Assembly (NCBI GenBank): GCA_033398695.1
Contig: CM065802.1
Location: 75,688,096 to 75,752,095 of the forward strand
From: Orobanche coerulescens
Lineage: Eukaryota; Streptophyta; Magnoliopsida; Lamiales; Orobanchaceae
Reading direction: 5' to 3'
DNA: 64,000 nt
Shown here: piece after piece, positions 1 to 11,765 of the stretch
Layout of the letters: each line of letters starts with the position of its first letter
Position numbering within the stretch: position 1 is the first letter of the stretch
Translations under genes and position numbers: made by a program
The notes under the pieces: model-generated
Database searches by the model: none
The model's input: the letters and a program-made list of their open reading frames with translations, nothing else
Told to the model about the DNA's origin: nothing

Positions 1-508
1 TTGCTATATGAATTGAAAGGTGAGGTGTTGTTATTCATTCGATGATGAATATGTAGTTAGTTTTTTCTTTTTGAAGTTCTATCAAGGTTGAGTGGGAATA
101 TGAAGTTTTTGGTTGATTATTGATTGTATTCGTTGATTATGGATGAATTTTGGATGCTATTTGTCGTTTGACATGACTATCGATTTGTGTTGTTGTTTTG
201 GGGGATTAGATTTAGCCATTAAAATTCTTGTTCTTCATTTAAACTTATGCATACCAAGTGTTTGATGAATTGCGTCAATGAAAAATTTTTAAGCTAAACG
301 TTTTCAAATTACATGCAACGAAATTGATTATCGAATTACATTGTACCCCAACCCTTACTGCATGCTTAAACTTGAGTGCTCAGCCTTAATTTCCTCTTCG
401 ATGATGCAAGACTCTATATTCACATTTCGTGTATTTTAAGTCGAGCGTGGTGTAATGTTCCTTAAAGGTTGCTTAATCTTCGGTGTTTATTTTTTTCAGG
501 AACTCACC

Positions 509-787
509 ATGGCTAGAAAAAGGAAGATTAGTACGAGGGCTAGGACACAATCACCGGCACCAGTTCATGAGCGGACATTAGGGGGGTACTTGACCTTTTC
601 TTTTATTGCATATTACATTCTGTGTACATTGAGGTCAATATACGTCCTAAGTTTGGGGGGGACTTTACATTCAGTTGCTTTTTACTTATTCGTTTGCATT
701 TTTTTGTTATTTTTCGTTATTTTTGACGCTAGCCTTGCTTGTCTCGTTTTTATTTGCATTCGTGAATTTTTATGCTTCTTTGTGTAA
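509..787 (+). CDS. small hydrophobic ORF in retrotransposon 3' region
   Basis: A 92-codon frame opens with ATG in a good plant context (CACCATGG), ten bases after a pyrimidine-rich stretch ending in CAG, which looks like a splice acceptor. The first 20 residues are strongly basic and begin MARKRK. The rest is rich in F, L, I and V, with two or three possible membrane segments, and a polypurine-like tract runs through the middle. Some Tat/Athila elements carry an extra, spliced, envelope-like ORF near this place, which is the best comparison. The hydrophobic tail may equally be a chance reading of T-rich DNA. I do not recognise the protein. Confidence 0.25.
   Translation: MARKRKISTRARTQSPAPVHERTLGGYLTFSFIAYYILCTLRSIYVLSLGGTLHSVAFYLFVCIFLLFFVIFDASLACLVFICIREFLCFFV
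648..662 (+). other. internal polypurine-like tract
   Basis: The sequence TAAGTTTGGGGGGGAC closely matches the terminal polypurine tract at 1815-1829 and lies about 1166 bases upstream of it. The Tat-like element at 22490-31325 shows the same duplication at nearly the same spacing. Confidence 0.5.
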
Positions 788-1080
788 AACTGATGTTACG
801 ATACTGATTTCTCTTTGAATAAACGGTTGACTTTTGGTCGAGTTGCAGTCGGCGATATCTGTTTCTGTTGAGTATTCATTTAGGTCCGAAATCGTTTCGT
901 TTTTGTAGAAATCTTAGCAGATAAGAAAGGAGACATACGTGTTTTCAAATCACCGTCTATATGTTTGGTTATACTTTTCGGTTAGCTAGTCGTCCAGTAA
1001 CATGAGTCGTGTTGGCACTTAGATTGAGTTTAGAGTCGGACAGTTTTTCCCAAAAAGTCGAGAATTTATATATGTTCTAT

Positions 1081-1290
1081 GATGGGAAGTCTAGTAACCG
1101 GGGGTATTCACATGACCCGTTGTTTACTCTCGCGTAAAATGACAACCCTGAATAGACTAATGATTTAGAAATATCGCATTACCGATGATGGGAAGCCTAG
1201 TAACCGGGGGTATTCACGTGACCCGTTGTTTACTCTCGCGTAAAACAGCAACCTTGACATGCGGAAATTGCTATTCGAGTTTTTTCTCCG
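1081..1290 (+). repeat. 106-bp tandem repeat, two copies plus a degenerate third
   Basis: Unit 1 starts at 1081 and unit 2 at 1187. The first 63 bases are almost identical: GATGGGAAG, then AGTAACCGGGGGTATTCAC, then GACCCGTTGTTTACTC and CGCGTAAAA. A diverged third version is visible around 1296-1362. The array lies between the two polypurine tracts of the element. Confidence 0.8.
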
Positions 1291-1813
1291 CTATAGAGGG
1301 GGATTTAGTAACTAGAAGCATCCATGTGCCCCATGAGTGTCTTTTACGTCAAACGGTTCCCCAATACATGAGAATGGAATTCCACCCTAGGATTATCCCG
1401 ATGAAACATCCCGAGATCCGAACCTAGTGGTTAAATCGAATCTTTATTATGATCATACATAAGGGAATGCTGTCCGAGGTTTATTTTTGACAGTGAAACT
1501 CTTAAATTTTTGCCACTAGACTGTGGAAATGGGCAAGTTGGCTTGTTTACTCTAACCCTTCGTATTGGCGGTCGGTTAAATTTACGCTTGTTAATCTTTG
1601 AGCTTGATTTTCCTCATAAACGATTGACTAGCACTAATAATGGTTACTTTGTGGAATCAGTGTCCTTGATGTGACTCACTATTACGATACTCGTATTATT
1701 CTTTGATATTTTCAGGGTAGTTATGATTAAGTTGAGCACTATGGATTTGCACGATCATTCACGATATTTTTTTTATTTTGAAATTGATTTTTGCTTGAGG
1801 ACAAGCAAAGGCT

Positions 1814-1829
1814 CAAGTTTGGGGGTATT
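1814..1829 (+). other. polypurine tract (plus-strand primer) of the Tat/Athila element
   Basis: AAGTTTGGGGGTATT ends exactly at the first base of the LTR at 1830, as expected for the RNase H-resistant primer of Ty3/gypsy plus-strand synthesis. Confidence 0.8.
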
Positions 1830-3197
1830 TGTTAGGCGTATTTTTATACGCTTAATTATCATTATTTCATATCCATTTTAATTCTAAACCTGCATAAATG
1901 AGCTTTTAATGCACTATTCTTATATGTTTTGTAGGCAATTAGAGTCCGGAAGCTAGAACGGCGAAAAACGGTCCAAAACGGCGATTTCTGGTCATGAGCC
2001 GCGGCACAAGGAAAGCGGGCCGCGGCACACGAAGCTAACTAACAAGCACCGCACCAACTGTATCGGGGGCCGCGGCACAAGGATGCTGAGCCGCGGCCCG
2101 TGAAGAAAAACGCGCGCCCAGGTATAGGCGCTGAGCATGGTGAGCCGCGGCACAGATTAAGTGAGCCGCAGTCCACGGGGCGGTTTTGAGGAATTTGCCA
2201 CGTTTCTGGGCCAATTTTTAAGCCCTTTTTCGACCCAATCCCCAGACGCGTTTTGGAGGCTAATGATAGTATAAATAGGGGTTTAAGGTCTGAAAAGAGG
2301 ATCATCGAATTATCGAAAGATCGGAGGATCGATCATCATCAAGGAATCAAGAAGAAGCAGAAAACACCAAGGAGCAGAGCGCGGAAGCTAGAGAACGGAG
2401 GAATCCGACTTCTTCGACTGCGTTTGATCTTTATGCTTTCTTTAATTCTTTCTGTATTTTTATTTTCTAGCATGTCAGGCTAGAAACCTAGTCTAGGATT
2501 TTAATGAAACCGAAGTTTTGACGAATTTATTTTTGATTATCAATATAATTCCCTTTTCTATTGAGTTCTCCCAATTGCTCTTAATGCTTTCAATTGTGTG
2601 GCCTATAATTGAATTGTTTTGTTTACGCAACTCGAATCGGGAGAGGAGAGTTGGTAGGAAATAATTGGTGAGAATCGTTTTATCTTGTGAGATAGGAATA
2701 TACTCATAGGAATTACGTGGCTTTTCTGAAGTTTTTGTGCTTTTTGCCTATTGTCGAATTAATCCACCTAGGAATAGAGTGTGTTATTCTCGCCTTAGAA
2801 AAATCTATTGACCTCGGGAGAGGCGGTAGAGTATTTTAGCAACCTTCGCCTTCAATAAATTGGGAAATCATTAAATTCATATAATCGAGAGTAACTCGGA
2901 TAAACCGAGGTGGATTCACAATCCTAGATTAATTCCTTATTTGATTTTCTTCCTTTGAATAATTGATTCTACTATTTCTTTGTTTTTATTAATTTTCCTT
3001 AATTATTATTTGCACCTCAAATTTCGATAGTTCAAATAAAATTAGAATACGTATAAATCGGTAATTAGTAATTCAGTCCTCGTGGGAACGATATCTGACT
3101 TATCACTTAATTACTTGTTTACCATAACGTGCACTTGCGTTCACCGAATTCCGCAGCAGTTTTTATTCTATCATTCTTTATAAAGTGGTGTCTAACA
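1830..3197 (+). repeat. 3' LTR of the Tat/Athila element
   Basis: The 1368-bp LTR has perfect six-base terminal inverted repeats, TGTTAG and CTAACA. It contains a GC-rich palindrome array (1998-2180), a TATA box at 2270-2277, and a long AT-rich downstream part. The five bases after it are CCAAC, and the partner TSD lies outside the window. Confidence 0.8.
1998..2277 (+). promoter_or_regulatory. LTR promoter with CCGCGG palindrome array and TATA box
   Basis: Five copies of a GAGCCGCGGCAC-like motif (core GCCGCGGC, self-complementary) are spread over about 180 bp, one of them degenerate (GAGCCGCAGTCC). About 100 bp later comes TATAAATAG at 2270. The same palindrome appears in the unrelated Tekay-type solo LTR B at 27872-27968. 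Confidence 0.65.
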
Positions 3198-4499
3198 CCA
3201 ACCTATCTAATGGATGATTCGATCTTCTTTTACTCCTAGTTCACTTGTCCTCAACTCATTCAGTTTCTATGGCTCTTTGAACTATCTAAGTTTAAACCGT
3301 CAACTCCTTTTAGTCTGACAATTGAATCTTACCCGGAAACCCATACGGTTTCTAGGGGTTTGATTTGTCACAACAAAGGCATCTAATGCACTCTAGGAAT
3401 TTATCAACCTTCTCCAAAAATATTACCCCCACATACTCGGAAGAATAATATACCGGTTTAGATTTTAATTTTCCATGAGTTTGACAGAGGGTAGGAAACC
3501 TCGTAACCTTTATAACTTAGTGTTTATAAGTGGGAGTATTAACACGATTATATATTACAATTTGCACATTAATCCGTTTATAAGCGCGGTTTGTCGGTTT
3601 GTTTGTTTGTCATACAATATGAAAACATACACAACCTAAAACTAACAACATGCAGTTCATGGACCGTTCCTAGAACAAAGACATCGTAATCTAATTACAT
3701 GTCTTCGGTCTTGAATCTTCGTCTTCTCGAACGGATCTTCCTCCGGTCTTCGTCATTACATATAAACTTACATTTGAAAAATTGCATCACATACAATTTT
3801 TTTAGTAAAATAAATAGGCTCAAAACGGCATTTACAACGCAATCGAACAAAACAAACGGTTCAAAACCAGGTCCATGAACTACATCTCCATTCAAAATTA
3901 ATGCAACAATCACATTAAATAAATGGTAATAAGGATTAATCTAAATATTGATCTAATCCAACAAAATTAATCCATCAATTAGAATTAATCCAATTAATTC
4001 ACGTAATCGTTAATTTTAATTTATTCCGGATAAAATAAATATTTTATTAAATTAATTTCCTTAAAAATAAAATTACCATAATTATATTTTAATCAAATTA
4101 AATCCAATTTAATTTGCGGGAAATTAATTTATCGAATGAAATATAAAAATAGAGCCGGAAAACACAAGGCCCGGGTCAAGCCCGCGGCCCAAATTGGCGC
4201 GCCGCCCTCTCGGCACTTTGCCGCGGCAATTCTTGCACTTCGAGTTGCCGGGTCCGGCCAATTTTCCGGCTCATATTTTCGTCCCGAATTCAAAAATAAT
4301 ATTTTTCGAATTTTTATATTACACAATTAAATCAGTTTTTCAAAAGAAAAATAGATTTATATTGTAACATAAAATCATGAAAAATAATTTTTAGATGAAC
4401 AATTAAACATTAACAATCAAAATAATTATGATTCCAAATCATAAAAAAATAACCAAGCATTACAAATGCTAATATTGAATATACGATCGCATAGACCTC
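3198..4499. other. AT-rich relic DNA without recognisable genes
   Basis: Reading frames are short, and the two overlapping frames at 4129-4330 are chance readings of a GC-rich patch. The stretch lies directly downstream, in minus-strand sense, of a primer-binding site at 4500-4513. It may therefore be the interior of a decayed minus-strand copia-type element. Confidence 0.4.
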
Positions 4500-5050
4500 G
4501 CTCCGATACCACTGTTGGGATTCGGTGATTAAAATCGAGATACACAGCGGAAAATAAACCGGTCCAACCGGATAAAACCAAACCTCAAAACGGACTGATC
4601 AAGCATCGTATAAACGAATATAAATAATGACAATGATAATCAAAGAATCTTACCCTCGTAGTCATTTGATAATATAATCTTCAAAGGAAAAACACGAGCA
4701 AGCCTTTTCTCGATTACCGACACGAACACGAATCCAATTCGTTGTAGCTTGTTGAATGATCCAACACCGAAAATGCCAAATATCTCTACTTCACATGCGT
4801 CGGATATTGATCGAAAAAATAGTATGTCAATTCGTTCTCAAAGAACACGGCTTGGAATCGACACAATATTTTTCTTCTCTTCTCTTCTTCCTTTTGTTTC
4901 TCTCAAAGATGAACAAGATGAAGAAAAAGAATTTCTCTCTCTCCTCAAAGATTACTCACGGCTGATGTTCTACCAAATTGTAGACTTGAAGTGTGTTGTC
5001 ATATTATTAGCCACTTTTCTAAAAATAATTCTTCAAATTTTAAGAAGATA
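4500..5050 (-). mobile_element. LTR end plus tRNA-Met primer site of a copia-type element
   Basis: Read on the minus strand, an LTR ends CCCAACA and is followed by GTGGTATCGGAGCGAGG. This is the canonical primer-binding site complementary to the 3' end of initiator tRNA-Met, with one change from TGGTATCAGAGC. The LTR therefore runs rightward from 4514 on the plus strand. Its far end is not clear, and I place it only roughly at 5050. The content (CT-rich stretches) fits a copia LTR. Confidence 0.6.
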
Positions 5051-5433
5051 AATAAATTTTTTGCAGCGGAAATACATTTCAAAAAGACAACTTTAATTAT
5101 CGCAAATAATATTCTCTAGTCACCAATAAATAAAATCATACTTCGATGTGAAATTAAAACAAATCGAACATTTGTTCATAAAATATAGTCTGAGAGAAAT
5201 AACATTAAATAAATAACATCTAATCATGAAGCTTGATCATCCCACTCTCAATCGCATGCCACATCGAGCTCCTCAACTTGAAAGGGGTTAAATAGTGTGG
5301 TGAGCTTCCAACTCGCTCAGTGTGGAGAGTACACAATATGTCTACGTTAATTACTAAATATATTAGCAAGTATAAACAACATGACTGAAAAATTCTGAAG
5401 CCCGTCGGCTAGCCCGGAGGCTTTATGCACAAT

Positions 5434-5541
5434 TAAATACTTCTGACTGATTTTCACATTTAAGTGCTTCTGACTGATTTACACATTTAAGTGCTTCTGA
5501 CCGATTTGCACATTTAAGTGCTTCTGACTGATTTCATGTGC
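5434..5541. repeat. 27-bp tandem repeat, four copies
   Basis: CTTCTGACTGATTT recurs at 5440, 5467, 5494 and 5521, an exact period of 27. Between copies lies CACATTTAAGTG with minor changes. It sits just outside the minus-strand LTR that starts at 5564. Confidence 0.9.
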
Positions 5542-5563
5542 ACATACAAGACAATATATAAAG

Positions 5564-6726
5564 TGTTGGTCACTAAATATACTGGATACAGCTTGGGAAG
5601 TAGTTTAAACAACAAGCTGTACTGATTTTAAATCTGAGTGCGTAGCGAAAGTCTTAAATACGAAGTTCTTTGTGGATCTGACAACTCGATGTGCGGTGTA
5701 TACTTAAATAATCACAGTAATTAAAACAAGTAAGGCAGAAGGTAAATAACACAATGATTAAAGTGGTTCGAGGTAAACCCCTCTACGTCCACTGATCCTC
5801 CACACAGGAGTAAAAAGTTTATTATAATTACTACGTACACAACTACGTAATTATAACAACACACAATCACTGTATCGTTCACACAGATTGATATAAAGAT
5901 CTTAGCTTCAACCGTTCACACAGATTGGTTTGAGCTAATGCTTGACTGACTTCTTCACACAAAGTTTTGAAGCTTCGTCTTCTTCGATGTAATTCCTTCA
6001 CACACAGTTCTGGAGAAGCAACGATTACTCAGTCCACACAGGGCTGATCTGGGTTTGTTCAAAATATAGAACAGGGTATGAACAAAAGCTTTGACTTTCT
6101 GAGCTTCTAGCCGATGAAGTGTTGTTCAAGTTGTTGAGCACTGTATATCTCTTAGATTTGAGTTGCAGTAAGCTTTGGAGATATGTTTTGCTCTGAGTTT
6201 TTCTTTGTAAGCTTGATCATTCAGTAGTTCACTTGTCTTCAATCTTCAAACTCTGGATATATATATAGTCTCTGAAATATATCCGTTGGGATAAGTCCGT
6301 TTGAGCAAGATTCCATTCCAACGGGATGAAAAGCACGATCCGGATTTTGCGGGATTTGAAGATCTGATGACTTATAGTATTTAAATACTTTATCCTTTAG
6401 TATTTAAATACTTCTTTATCAACGGGACTTGACTTATGAATATTCCTTCTTTGTCCTGTTGAGAGCTGTGTGGAAGATCACTGTATTGACAATTCGAGAC
6501 AGCTTCCATACTTAGTCTTTATAAGACTTCTTTGCTGTACTGAAAGGTTCCACTGTATGCTGGATCTGTGACAGGCCTTCGATACAGGTTGAAACTTCAA
6601 CTTATCGATACAGTTTCCTTATTGTATTGATGATTGGCATATATGTCAAAACCTCTTATCAACACTATTCGATACAGGGATTGATTATCCTGGCTGTTTC
6701 GATACAGGGTATTTGTTATCCCAACA
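5564..6726 (-). repeat. 3' LTR of a Sire-type copia element
   Basis: The 1163-bp block begins TGTTGG and ends CCAACA. On the minus strand it is preceded by AAAAAGGGGAAAT, the usual Sire polypurine tract, so it is the 3' LTR of a minus-strand element. It carries the widespread plant LTR phrase ending CTACGTCCACTGATCC and repeats of TTCACACAGATTGG. Five bases to its left are TAAAG, and the partner TSD was not found. Confidence 0.7.
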
Positions 6727-7370
6727 ATTTCCCCTTTTTGACAATTTGCCAAGACTTAGAGTCTTTCAAGTCCTTCTTGATGATGCCAAAACCTTCTTCA
6801 TGAAATAATATTCTTTGATGACTTCTGGCAGATTTCTTGGTCTTCTGTCAAATGGTCTGTCTTTCAGCAACTTAGTCTAATTTATGAACTGCTTTCATGA
6901 GCGAGTTCGATCTGACTAAGAATTTTTACAACTTAAGCTTATGATTGGCGCGCAGGCACAATCTTACAATGTATTCTAAATGCATACAACTGAAATTATG
7001 AACTGTTCGTAGACAAGTTCGTACAGTTTAATTTTCAACCAAGTTTCTATGCTTGTGTTTGTTATCTCAACAATTTAAGTTATGTAATCATACATCAACA
7101 CAGTAGATTATGAGTTGTAATCTTTCAAGACAAGCAAACATTTTTATTGATATTCAAAAGAATAGAGTACAAGGTTTGCTGTTTCGAAAGAAAAATTACA
7201 AACAAAAAAAAATTACAAGGATTTCAGCTCCTATAGTCCGCATGTCTCCATGGCTTTTTCCCTGGATCATTCTCGGTTCCACGCCACCAGTACTGTAGGG
7301 AGTCATTGCCTCGATCTAGGTATATTGCTCTACCTTCGTAGGATCTGTCAAAGGCAAGAATCCAGTCTTC
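6727..7370 (-). mobile_element. truncated 3' interior of the Sire-type element
   Basis: Downstream of the polypurine tract (6727-6740) lie about 640 bp of Sire-like 3' sequence. A minus-strand frame stays open from about 7370 to a stop at 7224 (roughly 49 codons, including YWWRGTENDPGKKPW). It could be the tail of the element's last ORF. The element breaks off where the palindrome array of the next LTR begins, and no reverse transcriptase remains. Confidence 0.45.
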
Positions 7371-9201
7371 TGGATACGGCCGTAAGTGTTGTTGTTACGG
7401 CCGTAAAATATTTCTGGTACGGCCGTAACTCGGTCAGTGCGTTCATTATCATTTTTTGACGTAGTGTTGTTATGGCCGTATGTAATGAATATTATGTCCG
7501 TAAGTTCGTTGACTTGGGAAGTTATGGCCGTAAGGTGGCAGAGTTACGGCAGTAACTCTGCGCAGTATTTAAAGGCATGAACAAGATTTTTATGCTCATT
7601 TAATCACTTCTTTATTTTGGTTACGAGGGAGAGAGATATTGTGGGAGAGATTTTTCATCATCAAGCACTTGTGTGTTCGGGTTTAATCATATTTATTCAT
7701 TTTTGGAGCTTGGGAAGTCGATTAACACGAGTTTCGACGGATCGAAGAGGTTGTATCTTCAAAGGTAATTTTCTTCAAACCTTAGATTTCGATTTTAAGG
7801 TGGAATATGATGTTTTGGATGTGATAATCATGATATATGAAGATATGTACATATGATTATGAGTCTGTATGAATATTCATTAGATTATTGAAGGATTATT
7901 TCAAGAACACTTTGATGTTGATTTTGGATTTGGGGGTTTCGATTAGATGTTGTTGAAATCTCGAATTGTGATTCATATTGAGTTAATTGATTGTGTTGAA
8001 GATATTTTGTTGGATTGAATCAATCCTTGGAGGTTTGACATCGATATAATTGAGGTTGGTTGTAAACAATTGAAGATGAGTTACAATGTGTTTGTCATAA
8101 TGCCCCAATGAATTTGGATTTGTCGTTATCGACGTTTTGAGTTGGTTGTGATCATGATTTGATTCGTATATTAAGCAGATTGTTGGTAATTGTGTTATTC
8201 AAGGTTGTTCGAGCGACCGACATTTCGATTTAGGACATTTATTCGAGAAAGGACCTTTTTCACCGGTATTGTGTAAGTTAATTCTTACTCGGTTAAAAGG
8301 ATACTCATTCCTTTTGTTGTTGTTCATTCATATTCATAATCCATTCATAGTGTATTAATCATGTTGAGACTTGTAATTAACAAACTGATCATTCAATTCA
8401 CGATGAACGACGGTTCCAATCATTTCAGTGAGCTATCATTCATTTCATTATTATTTCATCTCGGTGAGTCATTCTTGACCCTTGTCAGATTGTTATTCAT
8501 TAATATTCATCATGGTCACTTTTGTTCTTGTGACCTTTTGGGTTCATATTGCGTGGTCGGGTGGTTATGTGTGGAATTTTTAGTCGGGCACACGATAGTC
8601 ATGTGGTGCGGGTTCACCGTCACATTAGACTGTGCACACGGTAATGTGCCTCCATGAGACTATTTAGGTACAAGGGCAGGTGTGTCCGGACACTCGTCTT
8701 GTGCACTTGCACGTCCCATTATGGGCGTACTATGATGCCCCTCTTCAGCTTAATTTCATAACTAAGATATATAATGATTGTGTTTATTCAACTCTTGAGG
8801 ATTGTTGTTCTGTGTAACTGACCCCCTTGGGGATGTTGTTTTTAGGTCATGGCAAGGCAAAAGTACGGGAATAGAATGTTGACGGCGAGGAGTCCGAGTG
8901 ATACTAGTAGGGGGGCCCCAGTCCTTTCAGTCATTCATGTTTTCTTCATTTGTATTTCCACTGCAGTTTCCGTTTGGATGTTCATTTTATTCAGTGTTGT
9001 ATATTTCATCTTCATATGAAATAAATATGTATTCAGTATTCTTGGGTGTATTGTACTTAAAACTCCTCATCGGAGTAATTGGTAATATAATGTGGTTCGG
9101 TACTACAGTTATATTATTTAATTCATAAATTTTCATTCACTTGGTGGGTCCCAGTCGGGGGTCCACGACACTGTAATAGCCGTCTAGTTTGGGGTGTTAC
9201 A
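7362..9201 (+). repeat. 5'-truncated Tekay-like LTR (LTR D)
   Basis: The block ends GGGGTGTTACA like the other Tekay/Del LTRs here. It shares with solo LTR C a downstream phrase of the form TTTTTAG(C/T)CGGGCACA followed by GTGCACACG and GGGCGTACTATGAT. The 3' end carries the stem-loop GTGGGTCCC/GGGGGTCCAC. The left boundary is uncertain and no TSD partner for CTTAT (9202-9206) was found, so it is rearranged rather than a clean solo LTR. It abuts the gag relic at 9202. Confidence 0.65.
7375..7573 (+). promoter_or_regulatory. TACGGCCGTA palindrome array and TATA box of LTR D
   Basis: Perfect TACGGCCGTA occurs at 7375, 7396 and 7418. One-mismatch versions occur at 7471 and 7523 (TATGGCCGTA) and at 7545 (TACGGCAGTA), with a weaker one near 7493. 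A TATTTAAA box follows at 7566. The same palindrome occurs in the LTRs of the LOG-bearing element. Confidence 0.7.
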
Positions 9202-9921
9202 CTTATGTCCCGACCTTTGATCAACCTGTGCTTGCTTATTAGAAACCATGGCCTTATTTTGGTTCCCATTCCAATGCCTCTTACTAGTATTAGGTTTCGT
9301 AGACTGTTGTTGATCCCGATTATGGCTAGCCTCAACCTCTTGGGCTCGAAACACTATCTCAGTATACGGTAGCACCCCATGACCATCCACGATATGACGA
9401 ATACTCGGGCGTAAACCACTCCGGAACTTAAGGGCCCTCTTTCGATCTGTATCCACCATGTGCTCCACAAAGAAGCTGATTTGGTTGAATTTCCTCTCAT
9501 ATTCTTCAACCGTCATCCCTCCTTGTTCGAGATTCCAAAACTCTCTTTCCATCTTCTCTCGGTAATGCTGTGGGTAGTACTGTTCTATCACTATTTCCTT
9601 GAATCGATCCAAGTTAATGCAGCACGCTCGGCCACCGGCCTCAAACGCCAATAGCTTACCACCAGCGTTCAACATCCTCCACCATTTGATATTGGCCACA
9701 AAGAATTCTTTGCGCATCAGTGCACCCAATGAGCTCAAAGATGCACTCGAGCGACATGCACCATTCATCAACAAAAGCTGGTCCTTCTCGACCGTAGAAT
9801 GATGGTGGGGTGAAACGCCGGAACTGTTGCACAACTTGTGCCTGAGTAGGAACTGGCACGTTATTATTGTAGCTATCCTGACCTCCGTTACCACTACCAC
9901 CAGCACCAAGGTTGGCATTCT
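9202..9921 (-). pseudogene. gag (Retrotrans_gag) of a Tekay-type element L, main part
   Basis: Gag is the capsid/nucleocapsid protein that packages retrotransposon RNA. Two overlapping minus-strand frames together cover the capsid domain. The N-terminal part (9921 to about 9657) has a Gly/Asn-rich leader and FTPPSFYGREGP. The second (about 9660 to 9202) has FKEIVIEQYYPQHYREK, EREFWNLEQGGMTVEEYERK and FRSGLRPSIRHIV, diagnostic of plant chromovirus gag. They are offset by one frameshift near 9656. The gene is cut at 9201/9202 by LTR D, losing its zinc knuckle and all of pol. At 9921 it is interrupted by element H. The first 21 codons lie at 57629-57691, in frame once one TSD copy is discounted. 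Confidence 0.85.
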
Positions 9922-10170
9922 TGTGATACCCCGTAGTAATAAACCGGGTGATTTTATATTTTGTGAACCGTCGCATAAATTCGGTTATCGTGTCGGAGTT
10001 GAAAATTATAACCCGTGTTGTTTAGAATAACAAACTTGAATTTTTAATTATGGAGTGGTACTATATATTGTATATATAATATTCTATACCTCACCGTCCT
10101 GTCAACATTCATTGAGATGAGATAGAGATAATAATCATGATAATTATAATGATATATATATATATATATA

Positions 10171-11080
10171 GGGGTGGGTTATGGAGTGAAATGGTTTAAG
10201 TGTAAGAAATAAGAATTTATCCTAACCTTATATCTATAAAGAATTAATGGTTTAGATTTAACTAGATTTGATGTTGACATCATCATTGATTCACCCAATT
10301 TTAACAACGAGGGTATTTGTGAACTGAAATTTTTTTCTCACTCCTTTCCATTCATCTTATCCATCTTTCGGATTCTGAATTTATTTTCAAAATTAATTTT
10401 CTCTCCACTCATTTCAATCTATCCCTAATTTCATCCACTCATTTTATCTCCCCCATTTCTTCTCATTTCTGCTCCCCCATTCCAGAATTCTGCCGCCGTC
10501 GCCGCTGTATATTAGCACGATTATTCTGAGTAGTTAGCACAATCTTTGTAATTAGTAAGCACATTTAATATTATTTTGCAGCATAAGTGTTTTTATTATC
10601 AGCACATTTAGCTGATTGTTTCTGCACATTTATAATAATTTTTCAGCACATTTAGCTGATGGTTTCTGCACATTTAGAAAAAAAAATAAGCAGTAATATT
10701 TGTGGTAAGTAGTGTAATGTGATTTATTTGTAAGCACAATAAATATAATTTTATTTTATTTTTTGCAATCTGTAAATTTCTTGAGAGATAAAATATGAAG
10801 GAAAGAGATAAAAGGATGGAGGAAAGAGAAAATAAAATCATGGTTTACACGTTGGGAAAAGATGGGAAAGTGAGATATGAAATCCCATGATTATAGGAAA
10901 TACCAAACATACAATCTGTATAATTACAAATATATCCCCACAAAAATATTCCGCGTAGCACACTTAGGCTAAATTCTTAGCACAACGTGGCCAAATCGCA
11001 GTCATTGATCACCAAAGATCAAAGGCCCAAAATCATTCTTATTTCTTACGGAAAAAAGCTTTCCTACCTGAACCTATCCC
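10171..11080. mobile_element. 910-bp non-autonomous TIR element in the (TA)n tract
   Basis: The ends GGGGTGGGTTATGG and, inverted, GGGATAGGTTCAGG are followed in both arms by the inverted motif GTAAGAAATAAGAAT. Flanks on both sides are (TA)n, and the H 3' LTR shows (TA)n joined directly to AAGGAATAAGAAG. The TSD cannot be resolved inside (TA)n. There is no coding capacity. An internal direct repeat CAGCACATTTAGCTGAT occurs twice near 10600-10660. A Mutator-like MITE is the best guess. Confidence 0.6.
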
Positions 11081-11084
11081 TATA

Positions 11085-11765
11085 TATATATATATATATA
11101 AGGAATAAGAAGAGAAAAGGGATAAGGAAAGAAAGAGAGAGATAGAGAGATAGAGAGAGAAGCGGGAAAATGAAACAGAGAAAGAAAAAAAAAAGAGGCG
11201 AAATGCATAAGCAGGAAAAGAAAGAAAGAGAGAGGAGGAGTTCCCGTGTTCCGCCGACAAGGAGATTTCTCCAATAAAACTTCACAATCTATATATCGAT
11301 TTGTTCGTATTAACGAGTAGATCGTGAATATGTATTTATATTTTCAAAGTGATGTCGGATTTGTCCGAACGGGGCAAAAAACGGTATTGCCGTCGACTTG
11401 CCCCTACGGACTCTCCGGTTGTCGGAATTTCACAAACTTCATATCATTGCGAAGATTTCGTCGCAAGGGGCTCGTTTCTGTCCCGAGTGCGAAGTTTCAT
11501 AGCTGTTTGGTGGGGCGTGTGCGTGACGCGTGTATGTGTGTGTTACGTGTGTGTTGTGCTTGTGTCTGGTGTGTGTGTGTTGTGCTTGTGTCGGGTGTGT
11601 GTGTGTTGTGCTGGTGGTGGGCGTGTGTGTGGTGTGTGTGTGTTCCGTGTGTGTATGTGTGTGATTGCTCATGTGTGTAAATGTGTGTGTGTGTATGAGA
11701 TTGTTGTGTGTGTGCGCTAGGACGTAGGTGTGTGTGTATGAGGAAGTGTGTGTGTGTGGTGTATG
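11085..11765. repeat. GA-rich then GT-rich low-complexity tract in LTR H
   Basis: After (TA)n come about 130 bp of GA-rich sequence, a unique stretch, then an imperfect (GT)n tract from about 11515. A second version occurs at 47595-47850. Long open frames across it are compositional. Confidence 0.85.

Larger units (their letters stand above)
1..3197 (+). mobile_element. 3' part of a Tat/Athila-type Ty3/gypsy LTR retrotransposon
   Basis: The interior ends in a polypurine tract that abuts an LTR starting TGTTAG and ending CTAACA. The tract, of the form AAGTTTGGGGGTATT and preceded by GAGGACAAGCAAAGGCTC, is typical of plant Tat/Athila elements. The 5' half lies outside the window. No gag or pol is visible in the 1.8 kb of interior, which contains a small ORF, a second polypurine tract and a 106-bp tandem repeat. 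The lineage call rests on the polypurine tract style and on the shared layout with the element at 22490-31325. Confidence 0.75.

Noticed and set aside
4500..4530. tRNA-Met gene
   Set aside because: Only the 3'-terminal complement is present, next to an LTR end. There is no cloverleaf.
5434..5541. Regular 27-bp repeats that could suggest a CRISPR-like array
   Set aside because: Units are contiguous with no unique spacers, and the context is a plant retrotransposon.
7362..9201. LTR D as a fourth clean solo LTR
   Set aside because: No TGTAA start and no matching TSD on the left. It is joined to Sire DNA.
10171..11080. Helitron identity for the element in the (TA)n tract
   Set aside because: It has inverted ends with matching subterminal motifs, not a TC start and a 3' hairpin with CTRR.
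11324..11720. Overlapping 118-123-codon frames rich in Cys and Val
   Set aside because: They are readings of the (GT)n tract in LTR H. The copy at 47383-47799 reads similarly only because the tract is repeated, and repeat counts differ.
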